The notes: generated by a model not told the origin, from the sequence alone. A DNA stretch of 64,000 nucleotides from Sphaerochaeta sp032144095 (GCF_032144095.1 NZ_JAVSNJ010000003.1:1-64000), one strand, 5' to 3'. Numbered from the stretch's first letter, positions 8,921 to 18,036 are shown. Translations and numbers: made by a program.

Positions 8921-10009
8921 ATGAAGAGAACATTGACAATTTTGTTGGTGCTTTTGATGGCTGTTGCTTTTGTGTATGCACAGGGCAGCAAGGAAGCTGG
9001 CGCAGCTAGCGATGTCGCCAAAATTGGTGTATCCATGCCGACTCAAAGCCTACAGCGCTGGAACCAGGATGGTGCTAACATGAAGAGCCAGCTTGAGGCC
9101 GCAGGGTACAAGGTTGATCTGCAGTTTGCAGGTGACAATGATATCCCGACCCAGGTTGCCCAGCTTGAAAACATGATCATGGGAAATTGCAGGGTTTTGG
9201 TTATTGCATCCATTGATGGTTCTGCTTTGACCGAAGTGCTCAAGAGTGCCAAGGAAAAGAACATTCCCGTCATTGCCTATGACCGCCTGATCATGAACAG
9301 TAACGCAGTTACCTATTATGCAACCTTCGACAACTACAAGGTTGGAACAATCCAGGGTGGATTCATTCGTGATGCACTCGATCTTGAACATGCCAAGGGC
9401 CCATTCAATATCGAACTGTTCACCGGTTCCTCCGATGACAACAACGTCAACTTCTTCTTCGGTGGGGCAATGTCCATTCTCAAGCCTTATATCGACAGCG
9501 GCAAGCTCGTTGTGAAATCAGGTCAGACAACTCTCGCACAGTGTGCAACTCCCAACTGGTCAACTGAAGAAGCCCAGAAGAGAATGGAAAACCTTGTTAC
9601 CGCCAACGGCTACGGACCTAAGGGTGTGAAGCTTGATGCAGTACTCTCTTCCAATGACTCTGTTGCAAACGGCATCACCAACGCATTGGTTGCTGCAGGT
9701 TACACCAAGAGCAACTTCCCAATCTTGACAGGACAGGACTGTGACAAGCCAGCTGTAAAGAACATGTTGCAGGGCATCCAGAGCATGTCAATTTTCAAGG
9801 ACACCAGAACTCTTGCCTCCAAGGTAGTGGGTATGGTCAACTCGATCCTGAAGGGAACAGCCGTTGAAGTCAATGATACGAAGACCTACAACAATGGTAC
9901 CGGAGTTGTTCCTTCGTACCTTTGTGACCCAGTATTTGCGACAGTTGATAACTACAAGGAACTGTTGATCGACAGTGGATACTACAAAGAAGCAGACCTC
10001 AAGATCTAA
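8921..10009 (+). CDS. chvE: ChvE-like multiple-sugar-binding protein
   Basis: This 362-residue periplasmic monosaccharide-binding protein has a signal peptide at residues 1-20 (MKRTLTILLVLLMAVAFVYA). It follows Agrobacterium ChvE closely: IGVSMPTQSLQRWNQDG, VIASIDGSALTEVLK, VIAYDRLI, YYATFDNYKVG, IELFTGSSDDNN and VVPSYL near the end. ChvE binds several aldoses such as xylose, glucose and arabinose. The ATG at 8921 has GGAGGAG at a good distance. It heads a chvE-gguA-gguB importer. Unlike in Agrobacterium, no VirA-type kinase is adjacent. Confidence 0.93.
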   Translation: MKRTLTILLVLLMAVAFVYAQGSKEAGAASDVAKIGVSMPTQSLQRWNQDGANMKSQLEAAGYKVDLQFAGDNDIPTQVAQLENMIMGNCRVLVIASIDGSALTEVLKSAKEKNIPVIAYDRLIMNSNAVTYYATFDNYKVGTIQGGFIRDALDLEHAKGPFNIELFTGSSDDNNVNFFFGGAMSILKPYIDSGKLVVKSGQTTLAQCATPNWSTEEAQKRMENLVTANGYGPKGVKLDAVLSSNDSVANGITNALVAAGYTKSNFPILTGQDCDKPAVKNMLQGIQSMSIFKDTRTLASKVVGMVNSILKGTAVEVNDTKTYNNGTGVVPSYLCDPVFATVDNYKELLIDSGYYKEADLKI

Positions 10010-10028
10010 TTGGTTTCTGTTGTGAAGG

Positions 10029-10055
10029 GAGGCGGCAGTTGCCGCCTCTTTTCTG
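10029..10055 (+). terminator. Terminator-like hairpin between chvE and gguA
   Basis: GAGGCGGCA and TGCCGCCTC form a GC-rich 9-bp stem followed by TTTTCTG. It probably makes binding-protein mRNA more abundant than ATPase/permease mRNA. Confidence 0.8.
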
Positions 10056-10239
10056 TATACCAAGCCAAGACCAGCTTGAAAGAGTCAAAGTATCCCACCA
10101 ACTGGCGTATAAATGGTGATACAATGTTACATGTAAGGTTTTATATGCAATTCAATTACACCGTCCCTTACCGCATGTGATGGTGTGAGTAGCTGAAGTC
10201 CTGATGTCTTTGGCTCGCAATTTCTTAAGGAGGGTATCT

Positions 10240-11778
10240 GTGTCCAAAACACTATTGGAGATGAGAGACATCACCAAGGTTTTTCCTGGTGTCATAGCAC
10301 TGAGTCATGTGAATTTGGATATTACCGAAGGGGAGATACACGCACTGGTAGGGGAGAACGGGGCAGGAAAATCTACCCTGATGAATGTCCTCAGCGGAAT
10401 CTACCAATTCGGCACCTATGAAGGTGATATCATCTATGACGGCAAGGTGTGTGAGTTCCATAGGATCAGGGACAGTGAGAGCCAAGGGATCTCGATCATC
10501 CATCAGGAGCTTGCTTTGGTTCCCTATCTCTCGATTGGAGAGAATATGTTCCTCGGCAATGAGATTGCAAAGCATACGCTCATTGACTGGGACAAGACCT
10601 ACGCAAAAGCCGATGAGTTGCTCAAGATGGTAGGGTTGAAGGAATCCTCGAGGACACTCATCAAGGACATCAGCGTGGGAAAGCAACAGCTGGTCGAGAT
10701 TGCCAAGGCGCTTTCCAAGAATGTGCGGTTGCTGATTCTCGATGAGCCTACCGCTTCCTTGAACGAGACTGACTCCAGAAAGCTCCTGGACCTTTTGTTG
10801 GGCTTCAAGCGCAACGGAATGACAAGCATCATCATCTCCCACAAGATCAACGAGGTCTCCTATGTCTCAGACCGCATCACCATCCTTCGTGATGGAGCTG
10901 TCATCAAGACCCTCGAGAAGAACAACGGGGGAAGCTTTAGTGAGGATGAGATCATCAAGAGCATGGTGGGAAGAAGCCTTACCGACCGTTTCCCGAAACG
11001 GGAACCCCATATTGGGGAGGTCTGCTTTGAGACGAAACATTGGACAGCATTCCATCCGATCTATCAGGGACGGAAGATCTGTGATGATATCAACATTACC
11101 ATCCGCAGGGGCGAGGTTGTCGGCATCAGCGGCTTGATGGGTGCTGGACGGACGGAATTTGCCATGAGTGTCTTTGGGAAAAGCTATGGTACCAATATTT
11201 CTGGTTCACTCTTTCTCAATGGCAAGGAAGTGGTACTCAATAGTGTGAAGGATGCCATTGAGCACCACTTGGCCTATGTAACGGAGGACCGCAAGGGAAA
11301 TGGGTTGATCCTCAGCAATCCGATTCGGGAAAACACCACACTTTCCAAGCTTGAGAAAGTCAGCAGCCATGAGGTCCTTGATACTGACCTGGAACAGAAA
11401 TACGCAGTTGAATATACGGAGAAGCTCTCCACAAAATGCTCAAGCGTTTCCCAGTTGGTCTCAAACCTTTCTGGTGGGAACCAGCAGAAGATTTTGCTCA
11501 GCAAGTGGATGTTTGCAGACCCTGACGTGCTGATCCTCGACGAACCAACCCGGGGTATTGATGTTGGGGCAAAATATGAAATTTACTGCATCATCAATGG
11601 CCTTGTGGCGGAGGGGAAATCTGTACTCATGATTTCATCCGAGATGCCCGAGATCCTGGGTATGTGTGATCGCATCTATGTAATGAATGAAGGAAAGATT
11701 GTCGGGGAGTTCCCACGTGAGACTGCCTCCCAAGAGGCTATTATGTTCGCAATCATGAAATCAGGAAAAGGAGAGTAA
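10240..11778 (+). CDS. gguA: Multiple-sugar ABC transporter ATPase
   Basis: This 512-residue CUT2-type ATPase has two fused ABC domains. The first has Walker A GENGAGKST, signature ISVGKQQ and Walker B LLILDEPTASL. The second has a degenerate Walker A (GLMGAGRTE), signature NLSGGNQQK and LILDEPTRGIDVGAKYE. That asymmetry is normal for RbsA/XylG/GguA. The GTG at 10240 is preferred because AAGGAGG precedes it at the correct spacing; an upstream ATG at 10204 lacks a ribosome site. It energises uptake of the ChvE-bound sugar with GguB, 5 bp downstream. Confidence 0.94.
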   Translation: MSKTLLEMRDITKVFPGVIALSHVNLDITEGEIHALVGENGAGKSTLMNVLSGIYQFGTYEGDIIYDGKVCEFHRIRDSESQGISIIHQELALVPYLSIGENMFLGNEIAKHTLIDWDKTYAKADELLKMVGLKESSRTLIKDISVGKQQLVEIAKALSKNVRLLILDEPTASLNETDSRKLLDLLLGFKRNGMTSIIISHKINEVSYVSDRITILRDGAVIKTLEKNNGGSFSEDEIIKSMVGRSLTDRFPKREPHIGEVCFETKHWTAFHPIYQGRKICDDINITIRRGEVVGISGLMGAGRTEFAMSVFGKSYGTNISGSLFLNGKEVVLNSVKDAIEHHLAYVTEDRKGNGLILSNPIRENTTLSKLEKVSSHEVLDTDLEQKYAVEYTEKLSTKCSSVSQLVSNLSGGNQQKILLSKWMFADPDVLILDEPTRGIDVGAKYEIYCIINGLVAEGKSVLMISSEMPEILGMCDRIYVMNEGKIVGEFPRETASQEAIMFAIMKSGKGE

Positions 11779-11783
11779 GGAAG

Positions 11784-12968
11784 ATGGCCCCAAAGTCTAA
11801 CGTTGCCAATGCATTGAAGAAAAATACCATGTTGATTGCCCTGTTTGCAGTCATGATCTTGTTCCAGATCATGATCACCACCTCTGGCAGGGGGTCCTTG
11901 TTTGCACCCGCCAATATTTCCAATCTGATCAACCAGAACTCCTATGTAGTCATCCTGGCAACCGGTATGTTGCTCTGTATCCTCACCGGAGGAAACATCG
12001 ACCTCTCCGTAGGGTCCATTGTCGCGGTGGTCGGGGCTGTTGCCGGGACGCTGATCGTGAACATGCACATGAACATCTATCTTGCCATAGTGTTCTGCCT
12101 GCTCTCAGGTATTGCCATCGGTGCATGGCAGGGGTTTTGGATTGCCTATGTCCGTATCCCCCCGTTTATTGTTACCCTTGCAGGAATGCTTCTTTGGAGG
12201 GGTGTGGCTCTGCTTATTCTCAATGGCCTTACAATCTCCCCGTTTCCCAGCAACTACCTCCAGTACTTCACCAGTTTCATCCCCGGCGGCGAGGTTGATT
12301 CCTCCACCGTCTTTACCGTCACCATGGTAGTGGGGATATTGGCCAGTCTGATCTTTGTGATCCTGCGTATCATAGACAGAAAAAAGAAACAGGCAAAACA
12401 GTATGAAGTTGAACCCTTGGTATTCATGGTCGCGAAAAGCGTCATAATCCCTGTTGTTGTCCTAACCATGTCCTTTCTCCTTGGCAAACACAAAGGTATT
12501 CCTGTAGTGCTTGTTTTGGCCGCAATTGTAGTGTTCGTCTATAGCTTCTATACCTCCAGGACGGTTCCTGGCCGTCATCTCTATGCTTTTGGAGGAAATG
12601 AGAAGGCTGCGAAACTCTCGGGAATCGATACGAACAGGGTCCTATTCTCGGTCTACCTGAACATGGGTTTCCTCTCCGCAGTAGCCGCCCTTGTCTGTGT
12701 TGCCCGCTTTAACTCGGCGGCTCCTACAGCAGGGCAGAACTATGAGCTCGATGCCATTGGATCGTGTTTCATCGGAGGCGCCTCAGCCTATGGTGGAATA
12801 GGGACCGTAGGTGGGGCTGTCATTGGAGCCATCTTCATGGGTGTCCTCAACAATGGTATGTCCATCCTTGGCATCGACTCCAACTGGCAGAAAGCGGTCA
12901 AGGGCCTTGTCCTGCTGATAGCCGTTGTCTTTGACGTAGTGTCCAAGAAGCAGGTAAAGAGCCATTAG
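11784..12968 (+). CDS. gguB: Multiple-sugar ABC transporter permease
   Basis: This 394-residue inner-membrane permease of the BPD_transp_2 (RbsC/XylH) family carries the family motifs ILTGGNIDLSVGSIVAV and FIGGASAYGGIGTVGGAVIGA, and about ten hydrophobic helices. A longer insertion around residues 190-230 containing a basic stretch (RKKKQAKQYE) matches XylH/GguB rather than RbsC. It forms the channel of the ChvE-GguA-GguB importer and is the last gene of that operon. Confidence 0.93.
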   Translation: MAPKSNVANALKKNTMLIALFAVMILFQIMITTSGRGSLFAPANISNLINQNSYVVILATGMLLCILTGGNIDLSVGSIVAVVGAVAGTLIVNMHMNIYLAIVFCLLSGIAIGAWQGFWIAYVRIPPFIVTLAGMLLWRGVALLILNGLTISPFPSNYLQYFTSFIPGGEVDSSTVFTVTMVVGILASLIFVILRIIDRKKKQAKQYEVEPLVFMVAKSVIIPVVVLTMSFLLGKHKGIPVVLVLAAIVVFVYSFYTSRTVPGRHLYAFGGNEKAAKLSGIDTNRVLFSVYLNMGFLSAVAALVCVARFNSAAPTAGQNYELDAIGSCFIGGASAYGGIGTVGGAVIGAIFMGVLNNGMSILGIDSNWQKAVKGLVLLIAVVFDVVSKKQVKSH

Positions 12969-12987
12969 GCTCGGGTAGGTATCTATA

Positions 12988-13015
12988 GGCAAGGACATAC
13001 TGTCCTTGCCTATTT
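12988..13015 (+). terminator. Terminator of the chvE-gguAB operon
   Basis: GGCAAGGACA and TGTCCTTGCC form a perfect 10-bp stem with a 3-base loop, followed by a weak T-rich stretch (TATTT), 19 bp after the gguB stop. The rest of the gap up to 13317 holds no supported gene. Confidence 0.65.
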
Positions 13016-13317
13016 CCCCGGTCTCCTCCCTTTTTGTTCCAGTCTGTTTAGCTAGGGGATGCGGTAAGGTCTCAGATCACATATGATACTGGGCCCTTCA
13101 CAAGATCCTGAAGCAAGGTGTTACGCTATGGTCTATTTTGGAAAAGAGTTGCCAAAAGCAGTAATCGAAAGGAGTACCTGCTTTTGTACAGGATATGCCA
13201 CAAAAGGATATCTCCATTATGTTGTGCAATATATGATTCATGATAACTGTTGTATCAACAGATAGTTGCTCAAAAACCTCCAAAAAATGTATTTGTTGAT
13301 TTAGCCCTTGTTTGCTA

Positions 13318-13346
13318 TTGACAGGGGAGAGGGTTGCTTCTATACA
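13318..13346 (+). promoter_or_regulatory. Sigma-70 promoter of the folate operon
   Basis: TTGACA (13318-13323), 17 bases, TATACA (13341-13346). Initiation near 13353 would give a leader of about 170 nt before folE, long enough for RNA-based control. Confidence 0.7.
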
Positions 13347-13386
13347 TGAATGCATGCATATATAAGTATATATACATATTTTGGCG

Positions 13387-13488
13387 GAGGGAACCAATGG
13401 CAGTACAGATAAAAAAGCGCCTGCTTGGACAAAGAACCAATAACTCTTAACCCGTTCAATCCTCCGGCCCTGTAGGTTCCCTCTTTTT
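13387..13488 (+). promoter_or_regulatory. Candidate folE leader attenuator
   Basis: Between the promoter and folE lie GAGGGAACC (13387-13395) and its exact complement GGTTCCCTC (13475-13483) followed by TTTTT. An alternative pairing of CGGAGG (13385-13390) with CCTCCG (13461-13466) uses overlapping bases on the left side, so the two are mutually exclusive. A 17-codon open frame with a good ribosome site (13397-13450, MAVQIKKRLLGQRTNNS) lies in between. Its ribosome site is part of the left arm. It does not resemble the THF riboswitch consensus as I know it. Confidence 0.4.
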
Positions 13489-13526
13489 GTTGGGAGTACT
13501 CATGGAGTAAGAGAAAGGAAGGCCAT

Positions 13527-14186
13527 ATGCATAGTCATGATGATAATACGATTGATAGCGAATACCTTGCAGCGATGAAACTGCAGAAGCGAAGCGTTTC
13601 TGCTGAGCAATTTTCCCAGTTTGAAGGGTATGTTGCGGAAATCTTTACGGCTTTTGGCCTTGATCTGCACAGCCCATCCACCGAAGAGACCCCCCGACGG
13701 TTCATCAAGGCACTGTATGATATCACTGAAGGGTATGACGGGGACCCCAAGCTTGTGAAAGCCTTCGAAACCGAGTGCCACGGCGATTCCGATTGCAGGC
13801 TCAGCCAGATAATCCAGGGGCCGATTCCCTTCTATGCCCTGTGCGAGCATCATGCCCTTCCCTTCTATGGAAAGGTGTATGTAGGCTACATTGCCAATGA
13901 GAACATCATCGGAATCTCCAAACTTACCCGGTTGGTTCGGCTTTTCTCTAAACGGTTTGCTGTCCAGGAGAGGATAGGCCAGGAGATAGCAGGCCTGTTG
14001 GATGTGATGGTCCATCCCACCGGTGTCGCTGTCTACATAGAGGCCCACCATCTCTGTATGGAGATGCGCGGCGTTCGTGAGGAGGTTCCGATGACCCGGA
14101 CCACTGTTTGGCGAGGCGCCTATCACGACGACCCAGCCTTGCGCTCAGAGTTCTTTACCTCCTGTGGGTTACCCCGCAATGGATAG
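13527..14186 (+). CDS. folE: GTP cyclohydrolase I
   Basis: This enzyme converts GTP to 7,8-dihydroneopterin triphosphate, the first step of folate/pterin synthesis, and works as a cytoplasmic decamer. The 219-residue protein has the zinc and catalytic motifs CEHHALPFYGKVYVGY (Cys-Glu-His-His) and AHHLCMEMRGV with the second zinc cysteine, plus LTRLVRLFSKRFAVQER. The ATG follows AAGGAAGG. It heads a four-gene pterin/folate cluster and overlaps the next gene by 8 bp. Confidence 0.97.
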   Translation: MHSHDDNTIDSEYLAAMKLQKRSVSAEQFSQFEGYVAEIFTAFGLDLHSPSTEETPRRFIKALYDITEGYDGDPKLVKAFETECHGDSDCRLSQIIQGPIPFYALCEHHALPFYGKVYVGYIANENIIGISKLTRLVRLFSKRFAVQERIGQEIAGLLDVMVHPTGVAVYIEAHHLCMEMRGVREEVPMTRTTVWRGAYHDDPALRSEFFTSCGLPRNG

Positions 14187-14901
14187 GGGGAGGTTTGTTT
14201 TGGTCACCGGTGGAGCCCACCGGATAGGGCGCTCGGTCTCCTTGGCAGTAGCCCGTTCAGGCTTTGATGTGGCCATCCATTACTGGACCTCCCACGAAGA
14301 AGCCGTAGCCCTTGGCTCTGAGATCGAGGCCCTTGGAAGGAAGGCGATCCTGGTGCAGGCTGACCTTGCCCAGCCAGAGCAGGTACATACCCTCATCGCC
14401 CGTATCCTGGAGCATGGTTCCCTGGTTGCTTTGGTAAACAATGCTGCCATCTTTGAAAGGCTTGACTGGCAAAGCTCCACCCTTGAAAGTTGGAACTTAC
14501 ACCTGATGGTCAACCTGACAGCCCCCTTCCTGCTCAGCCAGGCGTTTGCCAGGGCCCTGCCTCCAGGGGAGCAGGGACGCATCATCAACATGCTAGATTG
14601 GCGGGTGTCGCGTCCGGGTGCCGACCATCTTCCCTACAGTGTCAGCAAGTCGGCCCTGGCCTCATTGACGGCCTCCCTTGCAGCCGCTCTGGCCCCACAC
14701 ATTACGGTAAATGCCCTTGCCCTGGGTGCCATCCTTCCCCCGACCGATGGCAACAAAGATCCGAATATACTGGCCAACATCCCTTCAGGACGGTGGGCCA
14801 GCCTTGAGGAAGTCGATCAGGCCCTGATCTTCCTGTTGACAGGGCCTACGTACATGACAGGTGAGATTCTCTACATCGATGGAGGCCGTCACCTGCTATA
14901 G
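14179..14901 (+). CDS. Pteridine reductase-like SDR (FolM-like)
   Basis: This 240-residue short-chain dehydrogenase has the NADPH-binding TGGAHRIGR, with Arg in the loop as in NADPH-dependent members, and NNAA. The catalytic triad is Asp-Tyr-Lys (NMLDWRVSRPGADHLPYSVSK), with Asp in place of the usual Ser. That substitution is typical of PTR1/FolM pteridine reductases. With folE before it and folB after it, a dihydropteridine, dihydromonapterin or dihydrofolate reductase role is likely. The ATG at 14179 overlaps the folE end; a GTG at 14164 is an alternative. Confidence 0.85.
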   Translation: MDRGRFVLVTGGAHRIGRSVSLAVARSGFDVAIHYWTSHEEAVALGSEIEALGRKAILVQADLAQPEQVHTLIARILEHGSLVALVNNAAIFERLDWQSSTLESWNLHLMVNLTAPFLLSQAFARALPPGEQGRIINMLDWRVSRPGADHLPYSVSKSALASLTASLAAALAPHITVNALALGAILPPTDGNKDPNILANIPSGRWASLEEVDQALIFLLTGPTYMTGEILYIDGGRHLL

Positions 14902-14913
14902 TGAGGAGGCTCT

Positions 14914-15276
14914 ATGGATCAGGTATGTATCAGGAACCTGGTAGCCCGTGGAATTATCGGCATCAATGATTGGGAGCGCGAGAAACCCCAGGAGATAATG
15001 ATCAATGTGGTGCTGTTTGCCGACCTACATGCTGCCGGAAAGAGTGACAACATCCAGGATAGTGTGAACTACCGGACGATCGCCAAAAAACTGTTGCTAC
15101 ACGCAGAGTCTGCCCACCGTTTTACCGTAGAAGCATTGGCGGCGGACCTTGCTCGGCTCTGTCTTGATGACCCAGGGGTACATAAGGTACGGATCCAGCT
15201 TGAAAAGCCTGGTGCTGTGAGGTTTTCCAGTTCGGTAGGTGTCGAGATTGAGCGGACCAGAGAGGATTTCCTATGA
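14914..15276 (+). CDS. folB: Dihydroneopterin aldolase
   Basis: This enzyme cleaves 7,8-dihydroneopterin to 6-hydroxymethyl-dihydropterin and glycolaldehyde. The 120-residue protein has the family length, the N-terminal IRNLVARGIIGINDWEREKPQ with the catalytic Glu, and the conserved LEKPGAVRFSSSVGVEI with the catalytic Lys. A ribosome site GAGGAGG precedes the ATG. It overlaps folK by 4 bp. Confidence 0.95.
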   Translation: MDQVCIRNLVARGIIGINDWEREKPQEIMINVVLFADLHAAGKSDNIQDSVNYRTIAKKLLLHAESAHRFTVEALAADLARLCLDDPGVHKVRIQLEKPGAVRFSSSVGVEIERTREDFL

Positions 15277-15785
15277 AACGGAGTGAGCATGGCATCTGCC
15301 TGCTGTTAGGCTCCAATATTGAGCCTGAGGACAACCTCCCCCGTGCAATCGTCCTGCTGCAGAAGCACCTATGCCTTATACAGACCTCCTCAGTCTGGGA
15401 ATCGAGGGCTGTTGGATCGGATGGTCCCAACTTCCTCAATGCCGCAGTATTGGCCACAACCTCGTTGGATGCCGATACCTTGCGCCTGCATCTGCTACGC
15501 CCTTTGGAAGCCCAACTGGGTAGGGTACGTACATCTGACAAGAATGCACCACGAACCCTGGATATTGACCTGATCATCTACGACCAAAAGTTGTTGGACC
15601 CTTCCTTATGGAAGTACGCCCATCTGGCTCTCCCAGTTTCGGAGCTTTTGCCAACCTACCGGTCTGAGACTGGAGCGTATCTCAAGGATTTTGCTTTGCT
15701 TGCAGCAGCGAGCAGTGGTATTTGGGTCAGAGCGGATGTTTCTGACTATCCCTTTTCGACCGTATTTTCGCAGCCACAATACTAA
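15273..15785 (+). CDS. folK: 6-hydroxymethyl-dihydropterin pyrophosphokinase
   Basis: This enzyme transfers pyrophosphate from ATP to 6-hydroxymethyl-7,8-dihydropterin. The 170-residue protein carries LLLGSNIEPEDNL, NFLNAAVLATT and the signature APRTLDIDLIIYD with the magnesium-binding Asp-x-Asp. Its ATG overlaps the folB stop (ATGA). folP, the next pathway gene, is not in the cluster. Confidence 0.95.
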   Translation: MKRSEHGICLLLGSNIEPEDNLPRAIVLLQKHLCLIQTSSVWESRAVGSDGPNFLNAAVLATTSLDADTLRLHLLRPLEAQLGRVRTSDKNAPRTLDIDLIIYDQKLLDPSLWKYAHLALPVSELLPTYRSETGAYLKDFALLAAASSGIWVRADVSDYPFSTVFSQPQY

Positions 15786-15798
15786 GGAGGCTATCGAT

Positions 15799-16290
15799 AT
15801 GGAAAAGAACAAGGCAGTGCAACCACGTATAGCGTATGGGAAAGTTTCCCCTGAAGGCGTCGCCATCCTCGGCACCTTGGAGAACTACCTCAAAGGTTGT
15901 GGATTGGATCCTGGGCTTCTCGAACTGGTGAAGCTGCGTTCATCCCAGATCAACGGCTGTGCATTCTGCATTGACATGCATACAAAGGACGCACGAAGCC
16001 GTGGGGAGAGCGAACAGCGCCTGTACGCGCTGAGTGCATGGAGAGAGACACCTTTCTATACCGCCCGCGAAAGGGCAGCCCTCGAATGGACTGAAGCTGT
16101 CACCAAGGTTAGTGACCATCAGGTCCCCGACGAGATCTACGAGCTGGTCAAGCCCCATTTTACCGAGAAGGAGCTGGTCGACCTGACCCTTGCTGTGATA
16201 GCCATCAACGCATGGAACCGCCTGGCGATAAGTTTCAGGACCCCTGCTGGTTCGTATAAGCCTTCTCACCCGGTGACCAGGGTGGGATGA
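15799..16290 (+). CDS. AhpD-like carboxymuconolactone decarboxylase-family protein
   Basis: This 163-residue protein has the AhpD/CMD core: ELVKLRSSQINGCAFCIDMHTKDAR with the redox pair Cys-x2-Cys and His, followed by LSAWRETPFYTARERAALEWTEAVT. Proteins of this type act as peroxidase-linked thiol redox proteins. TAAGGAGG sits just upstream of the ATG at 15799; the frame is open further upstream inside folK but without a ribosome site. It lies 13 bp behind folK and is probably cotranscribed. Confidence 0.9.
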   Translation: MEKNKAVQPRIAYGKVSPEGVAILGTLENYLKGCGLDPGLLELVKLRSSQINGCAFCIDMHTKDARSRGESEQRLYALSAWRETPFYTARERAALEWTEAVTKVSDHQVPDEIYELVKPHFTEKELVDLTLAVIAINAWNRLAISFRTPAGSYKPSHPVTRVG

Positions 16291-16450
16291 TTTGCCAGGA
16301 GCTTCCGGTATTGGTTTGTCTTCTCCTGCCTGCATTTCTTGTAGCAAGCCTTTGGCGTAGGGTTGTTGCCTGTAAACCATTGGATTACAATTGGTTAGGC
16401 TGGTAGGGAGGAATAGGGGAAAGAAACCCCAATCGCTCGAGGAGGAATGT

Positions 16451-16831
16451 ATGGTGAAGATAAAACATGTGTATGAAGCCTATGACGCGGCTGATGGCAA
16501 GCGTTTCTTGATCGACCGCCTGTGGCCTCGTGGGATGAGCAAGGAGAAACTGGTCATGGATGCATGGCTCAAGGATGTTTCCCCAAGCGGAGAGCTAAGG
16601 GGTTGGTTTGGACACGATCCGGCTAAATGGGAGGAGTTCCAGAACCGTTACACAATTGAACTGGACAGTAATCCCGATGCCTGGAAACCACTTCTTGCAG
16701 CGGCAAGGCAGGGGACTGTGACCCTGCTATTCGCTGCCCATGATTCCGAACACAACAATGCTGTTGTGCTGAAGGCCTATCTGGAGAACCTTCTCCAGAT
16801 CACAGAAGAGCAATCGAGGTTGAGGAAGTAA
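16451..16831 (+). CDS. DUF488 family protein
   Basis: This 126-residue protein of the DUF488/YeaO group has the typical RFLIDRLWPRGMSKEKL, WLKDVSPSGELRGWFGHDP, W-E-E-F and TLLFAAHD stretches. The biochemical function is unknown; the conserved Arg/Asp and the fold suggest a nucleic-acid or nucleotide-related role in the family. GAGGAGG precedes the ATG at 16451. A 160-bp gap separates it from the AhpD-like gene, and the flavoprotein gene follows 32 bp later. Confidence 0.88.
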   Translation: MVKIKHVYEAYDAADGKRFLIDRLWPRGMSKEKLVMDAWLKDVSPSGELRGWFGHDPAKWEEFQNRYTIELDSNPDAWKPLLAAARQGTVTLLFAAHDSEHNNAVVLKAYLENLLQITEEQSRLRK

Positions 16832-16863
16832 CGGTAGCTAACACCAAACAAAAGGAGATAGCT

Positions 16864-18036
16864 ATGAAACAGTACAAGTATTTGATCATCGGCGGTGGGT
16901 TGACCGGGGATGCTGCGGCCCGTGGCATTAGGGAACTGGACAAGAACGGCTCCATTGGCATGATCAGCCATGAGGTTGATCCTCCTTACTCCAGGCCAAG
17001 CCTCTCCAAGGGCTTGTGGAAAGGAAAGGCACTGGAGAAGATCTGGTGCAATACCCAGGAACTGGGGGTGGATTTGATCTTGGGACGAAAGGTTATCCAA
17101 CTTAACGCCAAGGACAAGACAATCCTTGATGACAAGACCGATACATATAGCTACGGCACCTTGCTTCTGGCAACAGGGGGGAGTGCAAACCATCTTCCCT
17201 TTGGTGGGGATGCCATTGTCTATTTCCGTGGCTTCCAGGATTATCTACGGCTGCGCTCGCTCAGTGAGAGCGGCAAGACCTTTCTTGTGATAGGCGGTGG
17301 GTTCATTGGGACTGAGATTGCTGCAGCGCTGACCATGGTAGGCAAGAAAGTCATCATGGTTTTCCCAGAAGCGAGCATCGGCTCAAGAGTATATCCCCCC
17401 GATCTATCCCAATTCATCGGTGACTACTATAGGCAGAAGGGTGTAGAGGTCATATCTGGCGATTCTGTATCCAGCCTTGTACAAAACGGTACGCTTGTTT
17501 CGGTCCGGACACAACAAGGGAAGCTGTTTGAGGTGGACGGTGTGGTAGCCGGAATTGGCATCCACCCGAAGACCGAGCTAGCACAGCAGGCTGGCCTGAA
17601 GATCGAGAACGGGATTGTCGTCAATGAAAGGCTACAAACTTCGGACCCTGACATCTATGCAGCAGGTGATGTTGCAAACTTCTATCATACCGCCCTGGGA
17701 AAACGGGTGCGACTCGAGCATGAGGACAATGCCATCCAGATGGGTAAGCAGGCCGGGCGAAATATGGCCGGCTCCCATGAAGCCTACACCCATGCGCCCA
17801 TGTTCTACTCAGACCTGTTTGAACTGGGGTATGAGGCGGTGGGGGCGTTGAGCACTACCCATGAAATAGTGGAGGACTGGAAGGACACCTATAAGAAAGG
17901 TGTAATCTATTATACCGAAAACGGACGTGTACGAGGTGTCCTTTTATGGAACGTGTGGGACACTGTTCCTGCAGCAACCGCCTTGCTCGCCCAACCAGGT
18001 CCATTCAAACCCAAGGATCTCATAGGCAGGCTGTAG
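16864..18036 (+). CDS. AIF/ferredoxin reductase-like FAD-dependent oxidoreductase
   Basis: This 390-residue class-I pyridine nucleotide-disulphide oxidoreductase fold has FAD-binding YLIIGGGLTGDAAA at the N-terminus, NAD(P)H-binding FLVIGGGFIGTEIAAAL near residue 140 and the second FAD motif DIYAAGDVANF. There is no CxxC disulphide. The C-terminal region (YYTENGRVRGVLLWNVWD) is like apoptosis-inducing factor and rubredoxin/ferredoxin reductases. A rubredoxin gene at 28380 is a possible electron acceptor in the same genome; that link is inference. RBS AAGGAG precedes the ATG. Confidence 0.88.
   Translation: MKQYKYLIIGGGLTGDAAARGIRELDKNGSIGMISHEVDPPYSRPSLSKGLWKGKALEKIWCNTQELGVDLILGRKVIQLNAKDKTILDDKTDTYSYGTLLLATGGSANHLPFGGDAIVYFRGFQDYLRLRSLSESGKTFLVIGGGFIGTEIAAALTMVGKKVIMVFPEASIGSRVYPPDLSQFIGDYYRQKGVEVISGDSVSSLVQNGTLVSVRTQQGKLFEVDGVVAGIGIHPKTELAQQAGLKIENGIVVNERLQTSDPDIYAAGDVANFYHTALGKRVRLEHEDNAIQMGKQAGRNMAGSHEAYTHAPMFYSDLFELGYEAVGALSTTHEIVEDWKDTYKKGVIYYTENGRVRGVLLWNVWDTVPAATALLAQPGPFKPKDLIGRL

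Noticed and set aside
8699..9046. 115-codon minus-strand frame over the start of chvE
   Set aside because: It is antisense to the chvE signal-peptide region and has a Cys/His-rich composition unlike a real protein. chvE has a strong ribosome site and family match.
13083..13265. 60-codon frame in the gguB-folE gap
   Set aside because: It has no ribosome site and no family similarity, and lies directly before the folate promoter.
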